Assembly: GCA_964580435.1 (NCBI GenBank)
Contig: CAZOKP010000113.1
Location: forward strand, 1-7,087
From: CAZKEW01 sp964580435
Lineage (GTDB): Bacteria > Acidobacteriota > Aminicenantia > Aminicenantales > UBA8522
DNA: 7,087 nucleotides
Direction: 5' to 3'
Shown: positions 1 through 6,595 of the stretch, piece after piece
Layout of the letters: every line of letters starts with the position of its first letter
How positions within the stretch are numbered: the first letter of the stretch is position 1
Program-made: the position numbers and the translations under genes
The notes under the pieces: generated by a model
Seen by the model: only the letters and a program-made list of their open reading frames with translations
What the model was told of the DNA's origin: nothing
The model's database searches: none

Positions 1-13
1 CCATAGGATGCTG

Positions 14-19
14 TATTAT
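14..19 (+). promoter_or_regulatory. Possible -10 box for the tRNA-Arg gene
   Basis: TATTAT matches the sigma70 -10 consensus at five of six positions and lies 21 bases before the first base of the tRNA, a normal distance for a tRNA promoter. The matching -35 element would fall before base 1, so the call cannot be completed here. Apart from this, bases 1-40 hold nothing I recognise. Confidence 0.35.
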
Positions 20-40
20 TAGTCCCGATTTGCGAATTGT

Positions 41-116
41 GCGCCCGTAGCTCAGGGGATAGAGCGGTGGACTTCGAATCCAAAGGTCGGGGGTTCAAAT
101 CCCTCCGGGCGCGCCA
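41..116 (+). tRNA. tRNA-Arg (anticodon UCG)
   Basis: The full cloverleaf can be folded by eye. The acceptor stem GCGCCCG (41-47) pairs with CGGGCGC (106-112). The D stem is GCTC (50-53) with GAGC (62-65). The anticodon loop CTTCGAA (72-78) carries anticodon TCG (74-76), which reads CGA and, by wobble, other CGN arginine codons. The variable loop has 5 nt, and the T arm GGGGG-TTCAAAT-CCCTC (89-105) contains one G-U pair. The discriminator is G113 and CCA is encoded at 114-116. The first pair of the anticodon stem is a G67/A83 mismatch; the other four pairs are canonical, so the gene looks functional. It converges with the membrane-protein gene whose stop codon lies 31 bases downstream. Confidence 0.96.
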
Positions 117-135
117 GGCTTTTCAATTCATCGCC

Positions 136-150
136 TGATTGGCGCAATCA
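136..150. repeat. Short inverted repeat in the convergent tRNA / membrane-protein junction
   Basis: TGATTG (136-141) and CAATCA (145-150) form a perfect 6-bp stem around a 3-nt loop; the right arm includes the stop codon of the minus-strand gene. An alternative stem, CGCC (132-135) with GGCG (141-144), uses overlapping bases. No U-rich tract follows on either strand, so this is not a standard intrinsic terminator, though it could slow read-through or protect the mRNA 3' end. Confidence 0.3.
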
Positions 151-873
151 GCTTTCGGGCTTGCCGCCCCTTTCAGGATGTCGAAGACGGTGGAGTGCGT
201 CGATGATCTTGTCTTTGGTTAGAATCCCAACAACAAAAAGAATAAGAGCAATCCCGGAAAGAATGTAGACAGGCAAATAATCCTTCTCCTGCAGGTTGGC
301 TCCGATATAGGCGCATCCCAAAAGACCCGGGAATCGAGCCGTTAGGCAAATAAGCAAAAACCGCAAAGGCTTAACCGGGGTTAATCCGGATATATAGACC
401 AGAACGTCCTTGGGGATGCCCGGGATAAGGAAAAGCACGAACATGGCGATCTCGGATTTCGGGGAGTTGATAAGGAAGTCGAATTCCTTGAGCCTCTTGG
501 GAGAAACAAACGTTTTAACCAAGGAATAGCCAAGGAGCCGGGTTGAAACAAAGACGATTATGGTGCCGAGGATAGTCCCGATGACCGAGTATAGAGTGCC
601 CAGAACGGTTCCAAAAACATACCCGCCCGCCATCTGGACAATCTCTCCCGGGATCACGACGATGATGATCTGGGCCATCTGGACCAGGATATAGACCAGG
701 GCGCTGACCGGGCCGTATGAGGCAAGATATTCCTTGAATTTCTCGGGGCGGCTGATGAGCCTTGTGATCTCGGGCGTGAATTTAACAGAAACAAAAATGA
801 TCAGCCCCAAAAAAACGGCGAGCATTATAAGGTGCGCGACGAGATGGGATCTTTCCTGTTTCTCTGGTTTCAT
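148..873 (-). CDS. VTT domain membrane protein, TVP38/TMEM64 (DedA-superfamily) type
   Basis: This is a polytopic inner-membrane protein of the VTT/SNARE-associated Golgi family; bacterial members are linked to lipid or ion handling and membrane homeostasis, but the substrate here is unknown. Numbered from the ATG at 873 (241 aa), hydrophobic segments lie near residues 10-30, 55-76, 83-109, 143-164, 170-190 and 201-219. Family marks include the glycine-rich GGYVFGTVLG run near 83-92, an FxxxR with Arg112, the re-entrant FLIPGIPKD segment near 148-156, and TARFPG near 178-183. The frame stays open to a TTG/ATG at 1002/999, which would give 284 aa. I prefer 873 because the extra 43 residues are hydrophilic and unlike the family, only 16 of 41 codons there end in G or C, and they would cover the divergent promoter. 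Neither start has a convincing Shine-Dalgarno site; a GGAG lies about 15 bases before 999. The C-terminus is basic. Confidence 0.88.
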   Translation of the reverse strand: MKPEKQERSHLVAHLIMLAVFLGLIIFVSVKFTPEITRLISRPEKFKEYLASYGPVSALVYILVQMAQIIIVVIPGEIVQMAGGYVFGTVLGTLYSVIGTILGTIIVFVSTRLLGYSLVKTFVSPKRLKEFDFLINSPKSEIAMFVLFLIPGIPKDVLVYISGLTPVKPLRFLLICLTARFPGLLGCAYIGANLQEKDYLPVYILSGIALILFVVGILTKDKIIDALHRLRHPERGGKPES

Positions 874-949
874 GCGAACGGCTTTGGTCAGGGGTATTTT
901 ATCGGGAAATACGGCTCGGCGCAAAGGGTTTCCCAGAAAAATTGCTGGG

Positions 950-978
950 TTGACTAATTCTTGTGTTTTGGATATATC
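950..978 (+). promoter_or_regulatory. Sigma70-type promoter for the 1056-3160 gene pair
   Basis: TTGACT (950-955, five of six consensus bases) and TATATC (973-978, four of six) are 17 bases apart, the optimal spacing. The start of transcription would be near 985, leaving a leader of about 70 bases before the ATG at 1056. The -10 region sits in the self-complementary GATATATC (971-978), so it could also help minus-strand transcription of the membrane-protein gene, with a weak TTGATG (reverse complement of 996-1001) as its -35. Only the plus-strand pairing is well matched. Confidence 0.55.
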
Positions 979-1041
979 TAATTCGAACGGAAATCTCATC
1001 AAGAAAATATGTCACTCCGGTGATTCAAGGTTCGACTAAAT

Positions 1042-1047
1042 AGGAGG
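1042..1047 (+). promoter_or_regulatory. Ribosome binding site AGGAGG
   Basis: A perfect AGGAGG core sits 8 bases before the ATG at 1056. It fixes that start and shows that the host uses a standard anti-Shine-Dalgarno sequence, which makes the lack of one before the next gene (2408) notable. Confidence 0.85.
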
Positions 1048-1055
1048 GAGAGCTC

Positions 1056-2384
1056 ATGGCCAAAATACTTTTACTCGACTTCGACGAAGGGGATTATAAC
1101 TTTCTTCTGGACAAAAAACATGATGTCGAATTCAAACAGACCAACTGGAAAACGGGCAAGGTCGAAAGCCTCGTTCCGTCTCAGGATTGCCGGCTTGTCT
1201 TCTATCAGGCCAACCTGACCAACTACGGGACCGGACTACATGTCGGGGACAGCGAAAAATTCGAAAGGATCGTTGCCGACGGCGGAGGCATCATTTGTTT
1301 TGTGGGAGATTGCCGGGAATACCATCTCACCAATATCATTGGCCATATCCCCGGGTTGAAGTTCGGGGAAAACAACCTGCCGGACAAAATCTATGGGATC
1401 AAAGACAAGCCGTTCAGCCTCATTTTCGATCAGTTCAGGCCGTTCATATCCCGTGCTTCTGAGCTTTTTCAAGCTCACAACAGCCTGGGGAAAAAGCTTA
1501 ACACCAGAGAATGGGAGCCTCCCTACGAAGGCGAATTGCAGATTCTGGCCGAGAGCTACAAGAACTATCCTGTGTCCGCCCTCCTGAGAAAAGGCCGAGG
1601 CTTTTATCTTCTGCTTCCCTGGTTTGAGACGAAGAATATTGAGGTTGCGGAACTCGTTCTGGATCAGATCCTGCCGGAGATATCGCCCCATCTTTATGCC
1701 GAAGAGAAAAACATCTGGCTCGATTCCTCTGAATATGTCTTCCCCGGACTCCTGGAGGTCTACAAGCAGATGGAAGAGGAAAACGAAAGGCACCGGCAAA
1801 TTTTGGTCAGGCTGGAAGACAAGATCGAAGAGCTCAGGGGCACCGAGCAGGAACCGTTCAATAGGCTGCTGGTCACGCAGGGCGCAGACCTCCGGCAAGC
1901 CATCATCCGGGCGCTTAAATACGTGAACTGGCTCAGTGTCGTTGATGTGGATGAATACTGGAGGCGTGTCATCCGGATTAAAGAAGAAGACATTTGGCTG
2001 CTGAATGAAAACGATAAATCGGTCGAGCAACTGATCCGGTCAACCCCGCTCATCCAGGTGACCGTAAGGAGTGGAAAGGGCGGTGCCACAGATGAAGATT
2101 GCCTGCTTCTGCAAAGATACAAAGGGAGACGGATGCAGGAGTTCAATAACACCAAGATGAAGGCCATCCTCGTCGGCAACTATTTCTGTGAGGCCGAGGC
2201 CAAACTAAGAGAGGTCCCCTTCACCGAGGCCCAAATCGGCGAAGCGGCAAAGGACGGGAACGGGCTTCTCGCAACCTATGAGCTTTTCAAAGCCATCAAG
2301 GCGGAGAAAGAGAAAAAGATCACCAAAGAAGAGATCCGCGAGCAGATGAAAAATAAGGTCGGGCTTATCTCCTTCGATTATTGA
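1056..2384 (+). CDS. Rossmann-like / coiled-coil / PD-(D/E)XK-like protein, probably inactive nuclease domain
   Basis: A 442-residue soluble protein without a signal peptide, whose precise function I do not recognise. Three parts can be seen. Residues 1-215 alternate strands and helices in a Rossmann or class-I-amidotransferase-like pattern (KILLLDFD at 3-10, GGIICFVGDC at 77-86, GRGFYLLLPWF at 180-190). Residues 234-262 are a charged, heptad-like coiled coil. Residues 265-442 resemble restriction-endonuclease-fold domains: a helix at 275-290, VVDVDE at 295-300, EDIW at 311-314, a strand ending in IQVTV at 333-337, then SGKGGATDED, ILVGNYF at 371-377 and LLATYELFKAI at 404-414. Active relatives are expected to have ExK at the strand; here it is Gln334-Val-Thr336, so only Asp312 of the metal site remains. 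DNA binding without cleavage is the likely reading. It leads a pair with the AlkD gene 23 bp downstream. Existence of the gene is certain; the domain assignment is by pattern and moderate. Confidence 0.82.
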   Translation: MAKILLLDFDEGDYNFLLDKKHDVEFKQTNWKTGKVESLVPSQDCRLVFYQANLTNYGTGLHVGDSEKFERIVADGGGIICFVGDCREYHLTNIIGHIPGLKFGENNLPDKIYGIKDKPFSLIFDQFRPFISRASELFQAHNSLGKKLNTREWEPPYEGELQILAESYKNYPVSALLRKGRGFYLLLPWFETKNIEVAELVLDQILPEISPHLYAEEKNIWLDSSEYVFPGLLEVYKQMEEENERHRQILVRLEDKIEELRGTEQEPFNRLLVTQGADLRQAIIRALKYVNWLSVVDVDEYWRRVIRIKEEDIWLLNENDKSVEQLIRSTPLIQVTVRSGKGGATDEDCLLLQRYKGRRMQEFNNTKMKAILVGNYFCEAEAKLREVPFTEAQIGEAAKDGNGLLATYELFKAIKAEKEKKITKEEIREQMKNKVGLISFDY

Positions 2385-2407
2385 TTTCCTTTTAGCCTGC
2401 CGATCGA

Positions 2408-3160
2408 ATGAACCCAAAAAAGAGAACTCCAGAGCAAATGGCCAATTTCGCCATCCAGCGTCTGAAAAAATTGGCCGACCCGGCCAGGGCTGAGGGGGCG
2501 CAGAGATATTTCAAGGAAGCCTTCCAATGTTACGGCCTGACGTCGGCCCAAGCGAGGGACCTGGCCAAGGAGACGTATCAAACTGTCAAAGCTGCATGGA
2601 GTGTCGAGGATGCCGTTGAGCTTTGCGATATCTTGTTGCCAAACCCTTACCATGAAGCCAAGGCACTTGCTATCCTCATTCTGGAAAAATATAGGAACGA
2701 TTTCCCCAAATCGCTCTTCCTGAGAATCAAGACCTGGCTTGCGGCAAATTATCTTAATAATTGGGCGGCCGTTGATGTGCTCTGCCCTGATTCTGTGGGT
2801 TCGTTGCTCGTGAAATACCCCGAGCTCGTGAAGGAGATCAAAGCCTGGGCGAAATCTCCAAACCGGTGGGTCAGGCGGGCCAGCCTCGTTTCTTTTATCA
2901 AACTCCCCCGCAAAAAAGGATATCTCGATCCCATCTACGAGATTTCGGCCTCTCATTTTGCCGACACGGATGACCTTATCCAGAAAGCCAACGGATGGCT
3001 GCTTAGAGAAGCTGGAAAGGCGGACATGGACAGGCTGGAGAAATTTCTTCTCAAACACGGTCCAGCCGTCCCACGAACGACACTTCGCTATGCCATCGAA
3101 AGGTTCGACGAGAAGAAAAGAAAGACCATCCTGCTCGCGACAAAAAAAGCCCGACTTTAA
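2408..3160 (+). CDS. AlkD-type DNA alkylation repair protein (HEAT-repeat glycosylase)
   Basis: A 250-residue all-helical protein of the AlkC/AlkD family. AlkD enzymes remove positively charged alkylated bases such as 7-methylguanine and 3-methyladenine as the first step of base-excision repair, without flipping the base. HEAT-like helical pairs run through the whole length. Residues matching the Bacillus cereus AlkD active site (Trp109, Asp113, Arg148, Trp187) are visible: NNWAAVD gives Trp119 and Asp123 at the same four-residue spacing, WVRRAS gives Arg156/Arg157, and KANGWLLREAGK gives Trp197. PRTTLRYAIERF (222-233) is the usual C-terminal family signature. Its length is near that of characterised AlkD, so it appears intact and active. 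The ATG at 2408 has no Shine-Dalgarno site; a second ATG at 2438 (Met11) is no better. Translation may be coupled to the gene ending 23 bases upstream. No own promoter is evident, so it is probably cotranscribed with that gene. Confidence 0.93.
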   Translation: MNPKKRTPEQMANFAIQRLKKLADPARAEGAQRYFKEAFQCYGLTSAQARDLAKETYQTVKAAWSVEDAVELCDILLPNPYHEAKALAILILEKYRNDFPKSLFLRIKTWLAANYLNNWAAVDVLCPDSVGSLLVKYPELVKEIKAWAKSPNRWVRRASLVSFIKLPRKKGYLDPIYEISASHFADTDDLIQKANGWLLREAGKADMDRLEKFLLKHGPAVPRTTLRYAIERFDEKKRKTILLATKKARL

Positions 3161-3161
3161 A

Positions 3162-3187
3162 CTGAGAAACCAAGTCTTGTGTCTCAG
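3162..3187. repeat. Inverted repeat overlapping the -35 region of the protease promoter
   Basis: CTGAGA (3162-3167) and TCTCAG (3182-3187) are exact inverted repeats around a 14-base spacer that overlaps the proposed -35 box. Their position two bases after the AlkD stop also permits an RNA hairpin at that transcript's end. The nearest T-run (3228-3236) is about 40 bases away, too far for a standard intrinsic terminator, so an operator is at least as likely. Confidence 0.35.
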
Positions 3188-3205
3188 AATCGGTTGTGCT
3201 ATATT
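3177..3205 (+). promoter_or_regulatory. Sigma70-type promoter for the tricorn protease / thioredoxin unit
   Basis: TTGTGT (3177-3182, three of six) and TATATT (3200-3205, five of six) are 17 bases apart. Transcription would start near 3212, giving a leader of about 42 bases that is very A+T-rich and holds nine consecutive T (3228-3236). A second small inverted repeat, GCTA-TAT-TAGC (3198-3208), covers the -10 box. The strong -10 and exact spacing support the call; the weak -35 fits a regulated promoter. Confidence 0.5.
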
Positions 3206-3243
3206 AGCAAACTTATTTCTTAAATATTTTTTTTTCTTTATCC

Positions 3244-3250
3244 AGGAGGT
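3244..3250 (+). promoter_or_regulatory. Ribosome binding site AGGAGGT, short spacing
   Basis: AGGAGGT is a seven-base match to the anti-Shine-Dalgarno sequence but ends only 3 bases before the ATG at 3254, closer than usual. The next in-frame ATG (3272, Met7) would sit 21 bases away and would remove the basic n-region of the signal peptide, so 3254 remains the better start. Confidence 0.8.
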
Positions 3251-3253
3251 CCG

Positions 3254-6200
3254 ATGAAAACAATCATAAGAATGGGCTCAGGAATTATTCTGCTTTTCTT
3301 TCTGTTTTCTATTCCTTCCTATGCCCCGCAAGAAGCGCGCGTCCTCAGGTTCCCGGCTATATCTGGCGACCAAATCGTCTTCAGCTATGCCGGCGACCTA
3401 TATACGGTTGCGGTTTCCGGCGGCGTCGCTCGTAAGCTCACCTCTTATTATGAAGGCTACGAGGCGTTCGCCCGTTTTTCGCCGGATGGCAAGAATATCG
3501 CGTTTACAGCCGAGTACGACGGCAATCGCGAGGTTTATCTTATTCCTGCCGAGGGAGGCACCCCGAAACGCCTGACCTACACGCCATCTCTTAACCGTGA
3601 TGATATCTCCGACCGCATGGGCCCGAATAACCTCGTCATGGGTTGGACCAGTGACGGCAAGAACATCGTTTTCCGCTCCCGGATGAGGGAGTGGGACGCG
3701 TTCATAGGTCAACTCTTCCTGGTCCCTGCGGCCGGTGGGACCCCGGTCCAGCTTCCTCTCCCGCGCGGCGGATTCTGTTCCTTTTCTCCGGATGACAAGA
3801 AGCTAGCTTACAACCGCGTTTTCCGGGAATTCCGCACCTGGAAGCGCTACCGGGGCGGCATGGCCGACGATATCTGGATTTACGATTTCGAGACCAAGAA
3901 ACTCGAGAACATCACCAATAATCCGGCCTTGGACATCATCCCGATGTGGAGCGGCGAGAAGATTTATTTTGTCTCCGACCGGGACGAAAACAAGAGGGTA
4001 AACCTGTATGTCTATGACATTCGCTCCAAAGAGACAAAAAAGCTCACCAATTTTGCTGACTTCGACATCAAATTCCCCTCTCTCGGTCCCCAGGCCATCG
4101 TTTTCGAGAACGGCGGCTATATCTACCGCTTCGACCTCGCCTCTGAGCAGGCGACAAAAGTGCCCGTCATTATTGCCGACGACAAGATTATGGGCCGCGC
4201 CAGGGTGAAGAAGGTCGGCGAGGAGGTGACGAATTTCGAGATTTCTCCTGACGGCAAGCGCGCCCTTTTCGGGGCCAGGGGCGACATTTTTACCGTTCCG
4301 GTAAAGTACGGAAATACCCGCAATCTCACCCACTCGCCCGGAATTCACGAGCGCAACTCCAAGTGGTCGCCCGACGGCAAATGGATCGCTTATGTTTCCG
4401 ACCGCACCGGCGAGGATGAAATTTATATCATGCCCCAGGACGGCCAGGGGGAAGCCCAGCAGCTCACCAAGAACGCCGATACGTACAAATACCAGGTTTT
4501 CTGGTCGCCCGACAGCAAGAAAATCGTTTGGAGCGATAAGCTCCTGCGGCTGAATTATATTGATATCGAGAAAAAGGAAACCATCACAGTTGTCAAAGCT
4601 GAAGCTTTTGAAATTAATGATTACGCCTGGTCGCCCGACAACCACTGGATCGCCTATTCCAAGCCTGAAAAAGAAGGCATGCCCAAGATTTACCTCTACT
4701 CTCTGGACACGAAAGCAACCCACGAGGTGACGGACAGCTGGTATAATTCTTACGCGCCGAGCTTCAGCAGCGACGGCAAATATCTCTTTTTCGTCTCCGA
4801 CAGGGATTTCAACCCTCTCTACAGCCAGGTGGAGTTCAATTACGCCTATCAGGCGATGTCCAGAATCTATCTTGTAACGCTTGCCGTGGACATTAAATCT
4901 CCGTTTGAGCCGAAGAGCGACGAGGTGGAGCTCAAAAAAGAAACCGAAAAGCCGGCAGCCGCTGTCGAGGCAAAAGCGAAAAAAGAACCCGCAAAAGCCG
5001 AGGAAAGCAAGCCCGCTGAGCCCAAAAAAGAAGTCGCCGTCAAAGTCGACCCTGCGGGATTAAAGTCCCGGGTCGTCGGACTCCCTGTAGAAGTCGCCAA
5101 TTATGGGAGTATCGTTTCTGTGGGGGACAGCATCTATTACCTGAAATTTGGAGGCAGAGACAGGCAGGCTTCATTAAAGGTCTACGACCTCGTGGAGAGA
5201 AAAGAGACGGACCTGGGGAACATCAACGGCTACGAGATATCGGCCGACCGGAAAAAGATGCTTGTTTTGAAGGACAAGTCCTTTGCCATCATCGACCTTC
5301 CCAAAGCCCCCGTCAAAATCGAGGAAAAATTAGACCTTTCTCAAATGGAAGTCAACCTCGACCTCAGGGCAGAATGGGACCAGATTTATCAGGAATGCTG
5401 GCGCCAGATGAAGTACTTTTTCTATGCGCCGAACATGCACGGGGTAGACTGGGAAGCCATGAGGCTGCGCTATCTGCCCTTGGCCCAGGCCGTCGACCAT
5501 CGCGCCGACCTGACCTACGTCATCGGCGAGTTGATTGGAGAGCTTAACATCGGCCACACCTATGTCGGCGGGGGAGACATGCCCCGCCCCGGAAAAATCA
5601 AGGAAGGAATGCTCGGTGCCCAGTTCGAAAGAGACCCTCAAACCGGGTTTTATAAAATCAAGAAGATCCTCAAAGGCCAAAATTGGGACGGGTCCCTGCG
5701 TTCGCCTCTGACAGAGATCGGTGTGAACATCAAAGAAGGCGAGTACCTCATCGGCATCAACGGCTTGTCCACAAGCAAAATGACCGATATGTATGAGGCG
5801 CTCTATAACACCGTCGGAAAGCAGGTTTCCCTCAAGGTCAATACCAAGCCTGAAGAAAAGGGGAGCAGTGACGTCGTGGTTATTCCGATTGAAAACGAGA
5901 ATGATCTCTATTATTACACCTGGGTCGAGGAGAATATTGAAAAAGTGGACAAGGCCACGGGCGGCAAGGTCGGCTATATCCACCTTCCTGATATGGGCGT
6001 TCCGGGCCTGAACGAATTTGCGAAACATTATTATCCCCAGCTCCAGAAAAAGGCTCTCATCATCGACGTCCGCGGGAACGGCGGCGGCAGCGTCTCGCCG
6101 ATGATCATCGAAAGGCTCCGCCGCGAGATCGCCATGATGGAAATGGCCCGCAACACAGCGCCCCGGCCGGACCCGGATGGCGTGTTTGTCGGGCCCAAAG

Positions 6201-6571
6201 TTTGTCTGATCAACGAGTTCTCTGCTTCGGACGGCGATATCTTCCCTTACCGCTTTAAAAAGTACAAACTCGGCAAGGTCATCGGAAAGCGAACCTGGGG
6301 AGGCACGGTCGGGATCCGCAACCCGCTGCCTCTCCTGGACGGCGGCCAGATTTTTAAGCCCGAGTTTGCGCCTTACAGCGAAGAGGGAAAAGGCTGGATT
6401 ATCGAGGGCACCGGCGTTGAGCCCGATATCTATGTGGATAATGACCCGGCCAAGGAATATGAAGGAATCGACGAACAGCTCAACAAGGCCATCGAGGTGA
6501 CTCTGGAAGAGCTCAAGACCAAAGAGTTCAAGCTGCCTCCGATACCGCCTTTTCCTGTAAAAATCAAATAA
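3254..6571 (+). CDS. Secreted tricorn protease homologue (peptidase family S41)
   Basis: An 1105-residue homologue of archaeal tricorn, which trims oligopeptides to smaller ones. Residues 1-24 look like a signal peptide (basic n-region, hydrophobic 10-20), though the expected SYA site is followed by Pro25, so the cleavage point is unclear; an extracytoplasmic location is likely. About 30-310 form the first beta-propeller and 320-690 the second, with repeated FSPDGK/WSPDGK and SDRxxxxxIYxM motifs. A Lys/Glu/Pro/Ala-rich linker at 553-598 interrupts the second propeller. The catalytic half has the C1 helical region (700-782), a PDZ domain (784-880) and the S41 core. Compared with Thermoplasma tricorn (Ser745, His746, Ser965, Glu1023), His768 (GHTYV), Ser992 (SASDGD) and Glu1051 (IIEGTGVEPD) fit by motif and spacing, and DVRGNGGG (938-945) supplies the oxyanion glycine; the first Ser is Gly767. 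Length matches tricorn and the frame is intact. It probably shares a transcript with the thioredoxin gene 24 bp downstream. Confidence 0.95.
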   Translation: MKTIIRMGSGIILLFFLFSIPSYAPQEARVLRFPAISGDQIVFSYAGDLYTVAVSGGVARKLTSYYEGYEAFARFSPDGKNIAFTAEYDGNREVYLIPAEGGTPKRLTYTPSLNRDDISDRMGPNNLVMGWTSDGKNIVFRSRMREWDAFIGQLFLVPAAGGTPVQLPLPRGGFCSFSPDDKKLAYNRVFREFRTWKRYRGGMADDIWIYDFETKKLENITNNPALDIIPMWSGEKIYFVSDRDENKRVNLYVYDIRSKETKKLTNFADFDIKFPSLGPQAIVFENGGYIYRFDLASEQATKVPVIIADDKIMGRARVKKVGEEVTNFEISPDGKRALFGARGDIFTVPVKYGNTRNLTHSPGIHERNSKWSPDGKWIAYVSDRTGEDEIYIMPQDGQGEAQQLTKNADTYKYQVFWSPDSKKIVWSDKLLRLNYIDIEKKETITVVKAEAFEINDYAWSPDNHWIAYSKPEKEGMPKIYLYSLDTKATHEVTDSWYNSYAPSFSSDGKYLFFVSDRDFNPLYSQVEFNYAYQAMSRIYLVTLAVDIKSPFEPKSDEVELKKETEKPAAAVEAKAKKEPAKAEESKPAEPKKEVAVKVDPAGLKSRVVGLPVEVANYGSIVSVGDSIYYLKFGGRDRQASLKVYDLVERKETDLGNINGYEISADRKKMLVLKDKSFAIIDLPKAPVKIEEKLDLSQMEVNLDLRAEWDQIYQECWRQMKYFFYAPNMHGVDWEAMRLRYLPLAQAVDHRADLTYVIGELIGELNIGHTYVGGGDMPRPGKIKEGMLGAQFERDPQTGFYKIKKILKGQNWDGSLRSPLTEIGVNIKEGEYLIGINGLSTSKMTDMYEALYNTVGKQVSLKVNTKPEEKGSSDVVVIPIENENDLYYYTWVEENIEKVDKATGGKVGYIHLPDMGVPGLNEFAKHYYPQLQKKALIIDVRGNGGGSVSPMIIERLRREIAMMEMARNTAPRPDPDGVFVGPKVCLINEFSASDGDIFPYRFKKYKLGKVIGKRTWGGTVGIRNPLPLLDGGQIFKPEFAPYSEEGKGWIIEGTGVEPDIYVDNDPAKEYEGIDEQLNKAIEVTLEELKTKEFKLPPIPPFPVKIK

Positions 6572-6581
6572 ATTAGAATTG

Positions 6582-6588
6582 AAGGAAG
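6582..6588 (+). promoter_or_regulatory. Ribosome binding site for the thioredoxin gene
   Basis: AAGGAAG lies 7 bases before the ATG at 6596, a reasonable Shine-Dalgarno site in the 24-base gap after the protease stop. No separate promoter fits in the gap, which supports cotranscription. Confidence 0.6.
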
Positions 6589-6595
6589 TCCAGGC

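Noticed and set aside
734..1039. A 101-residue plus-strand frame ending just before the gene at 1056.
   Set aside because: Mostly antisense to the membrane-protein gene, with no ribosome binding site or recognisable domain, and it runs through the likely promoter at 950-978.
1236..2030. A 264-residue minus-strand open frame opposite the 442-residue protein.
   Set aside because: No family resemblance or start signal, while the plus-strand frame has a perfect Shine-Dalgarno site and coherent domains.
3188..3240. Intrinsic terminator after the AlkD gene, suggested by the run of nine T.
   Set aside because: No G+C-rich hairpin lies directly before the T-run; the nearest stem (3162-3187) ends about 40 bases earlier. 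The T-run falls in the leader of the protease transcript.
3803..4723. A 306-residue minus-strand open frame opposite the first part of the protease.
   Set aside because: It is antisense to the propeller repeats; its apparent repeats of the AVGRP type mirror the SPDGK codons of the real gene.
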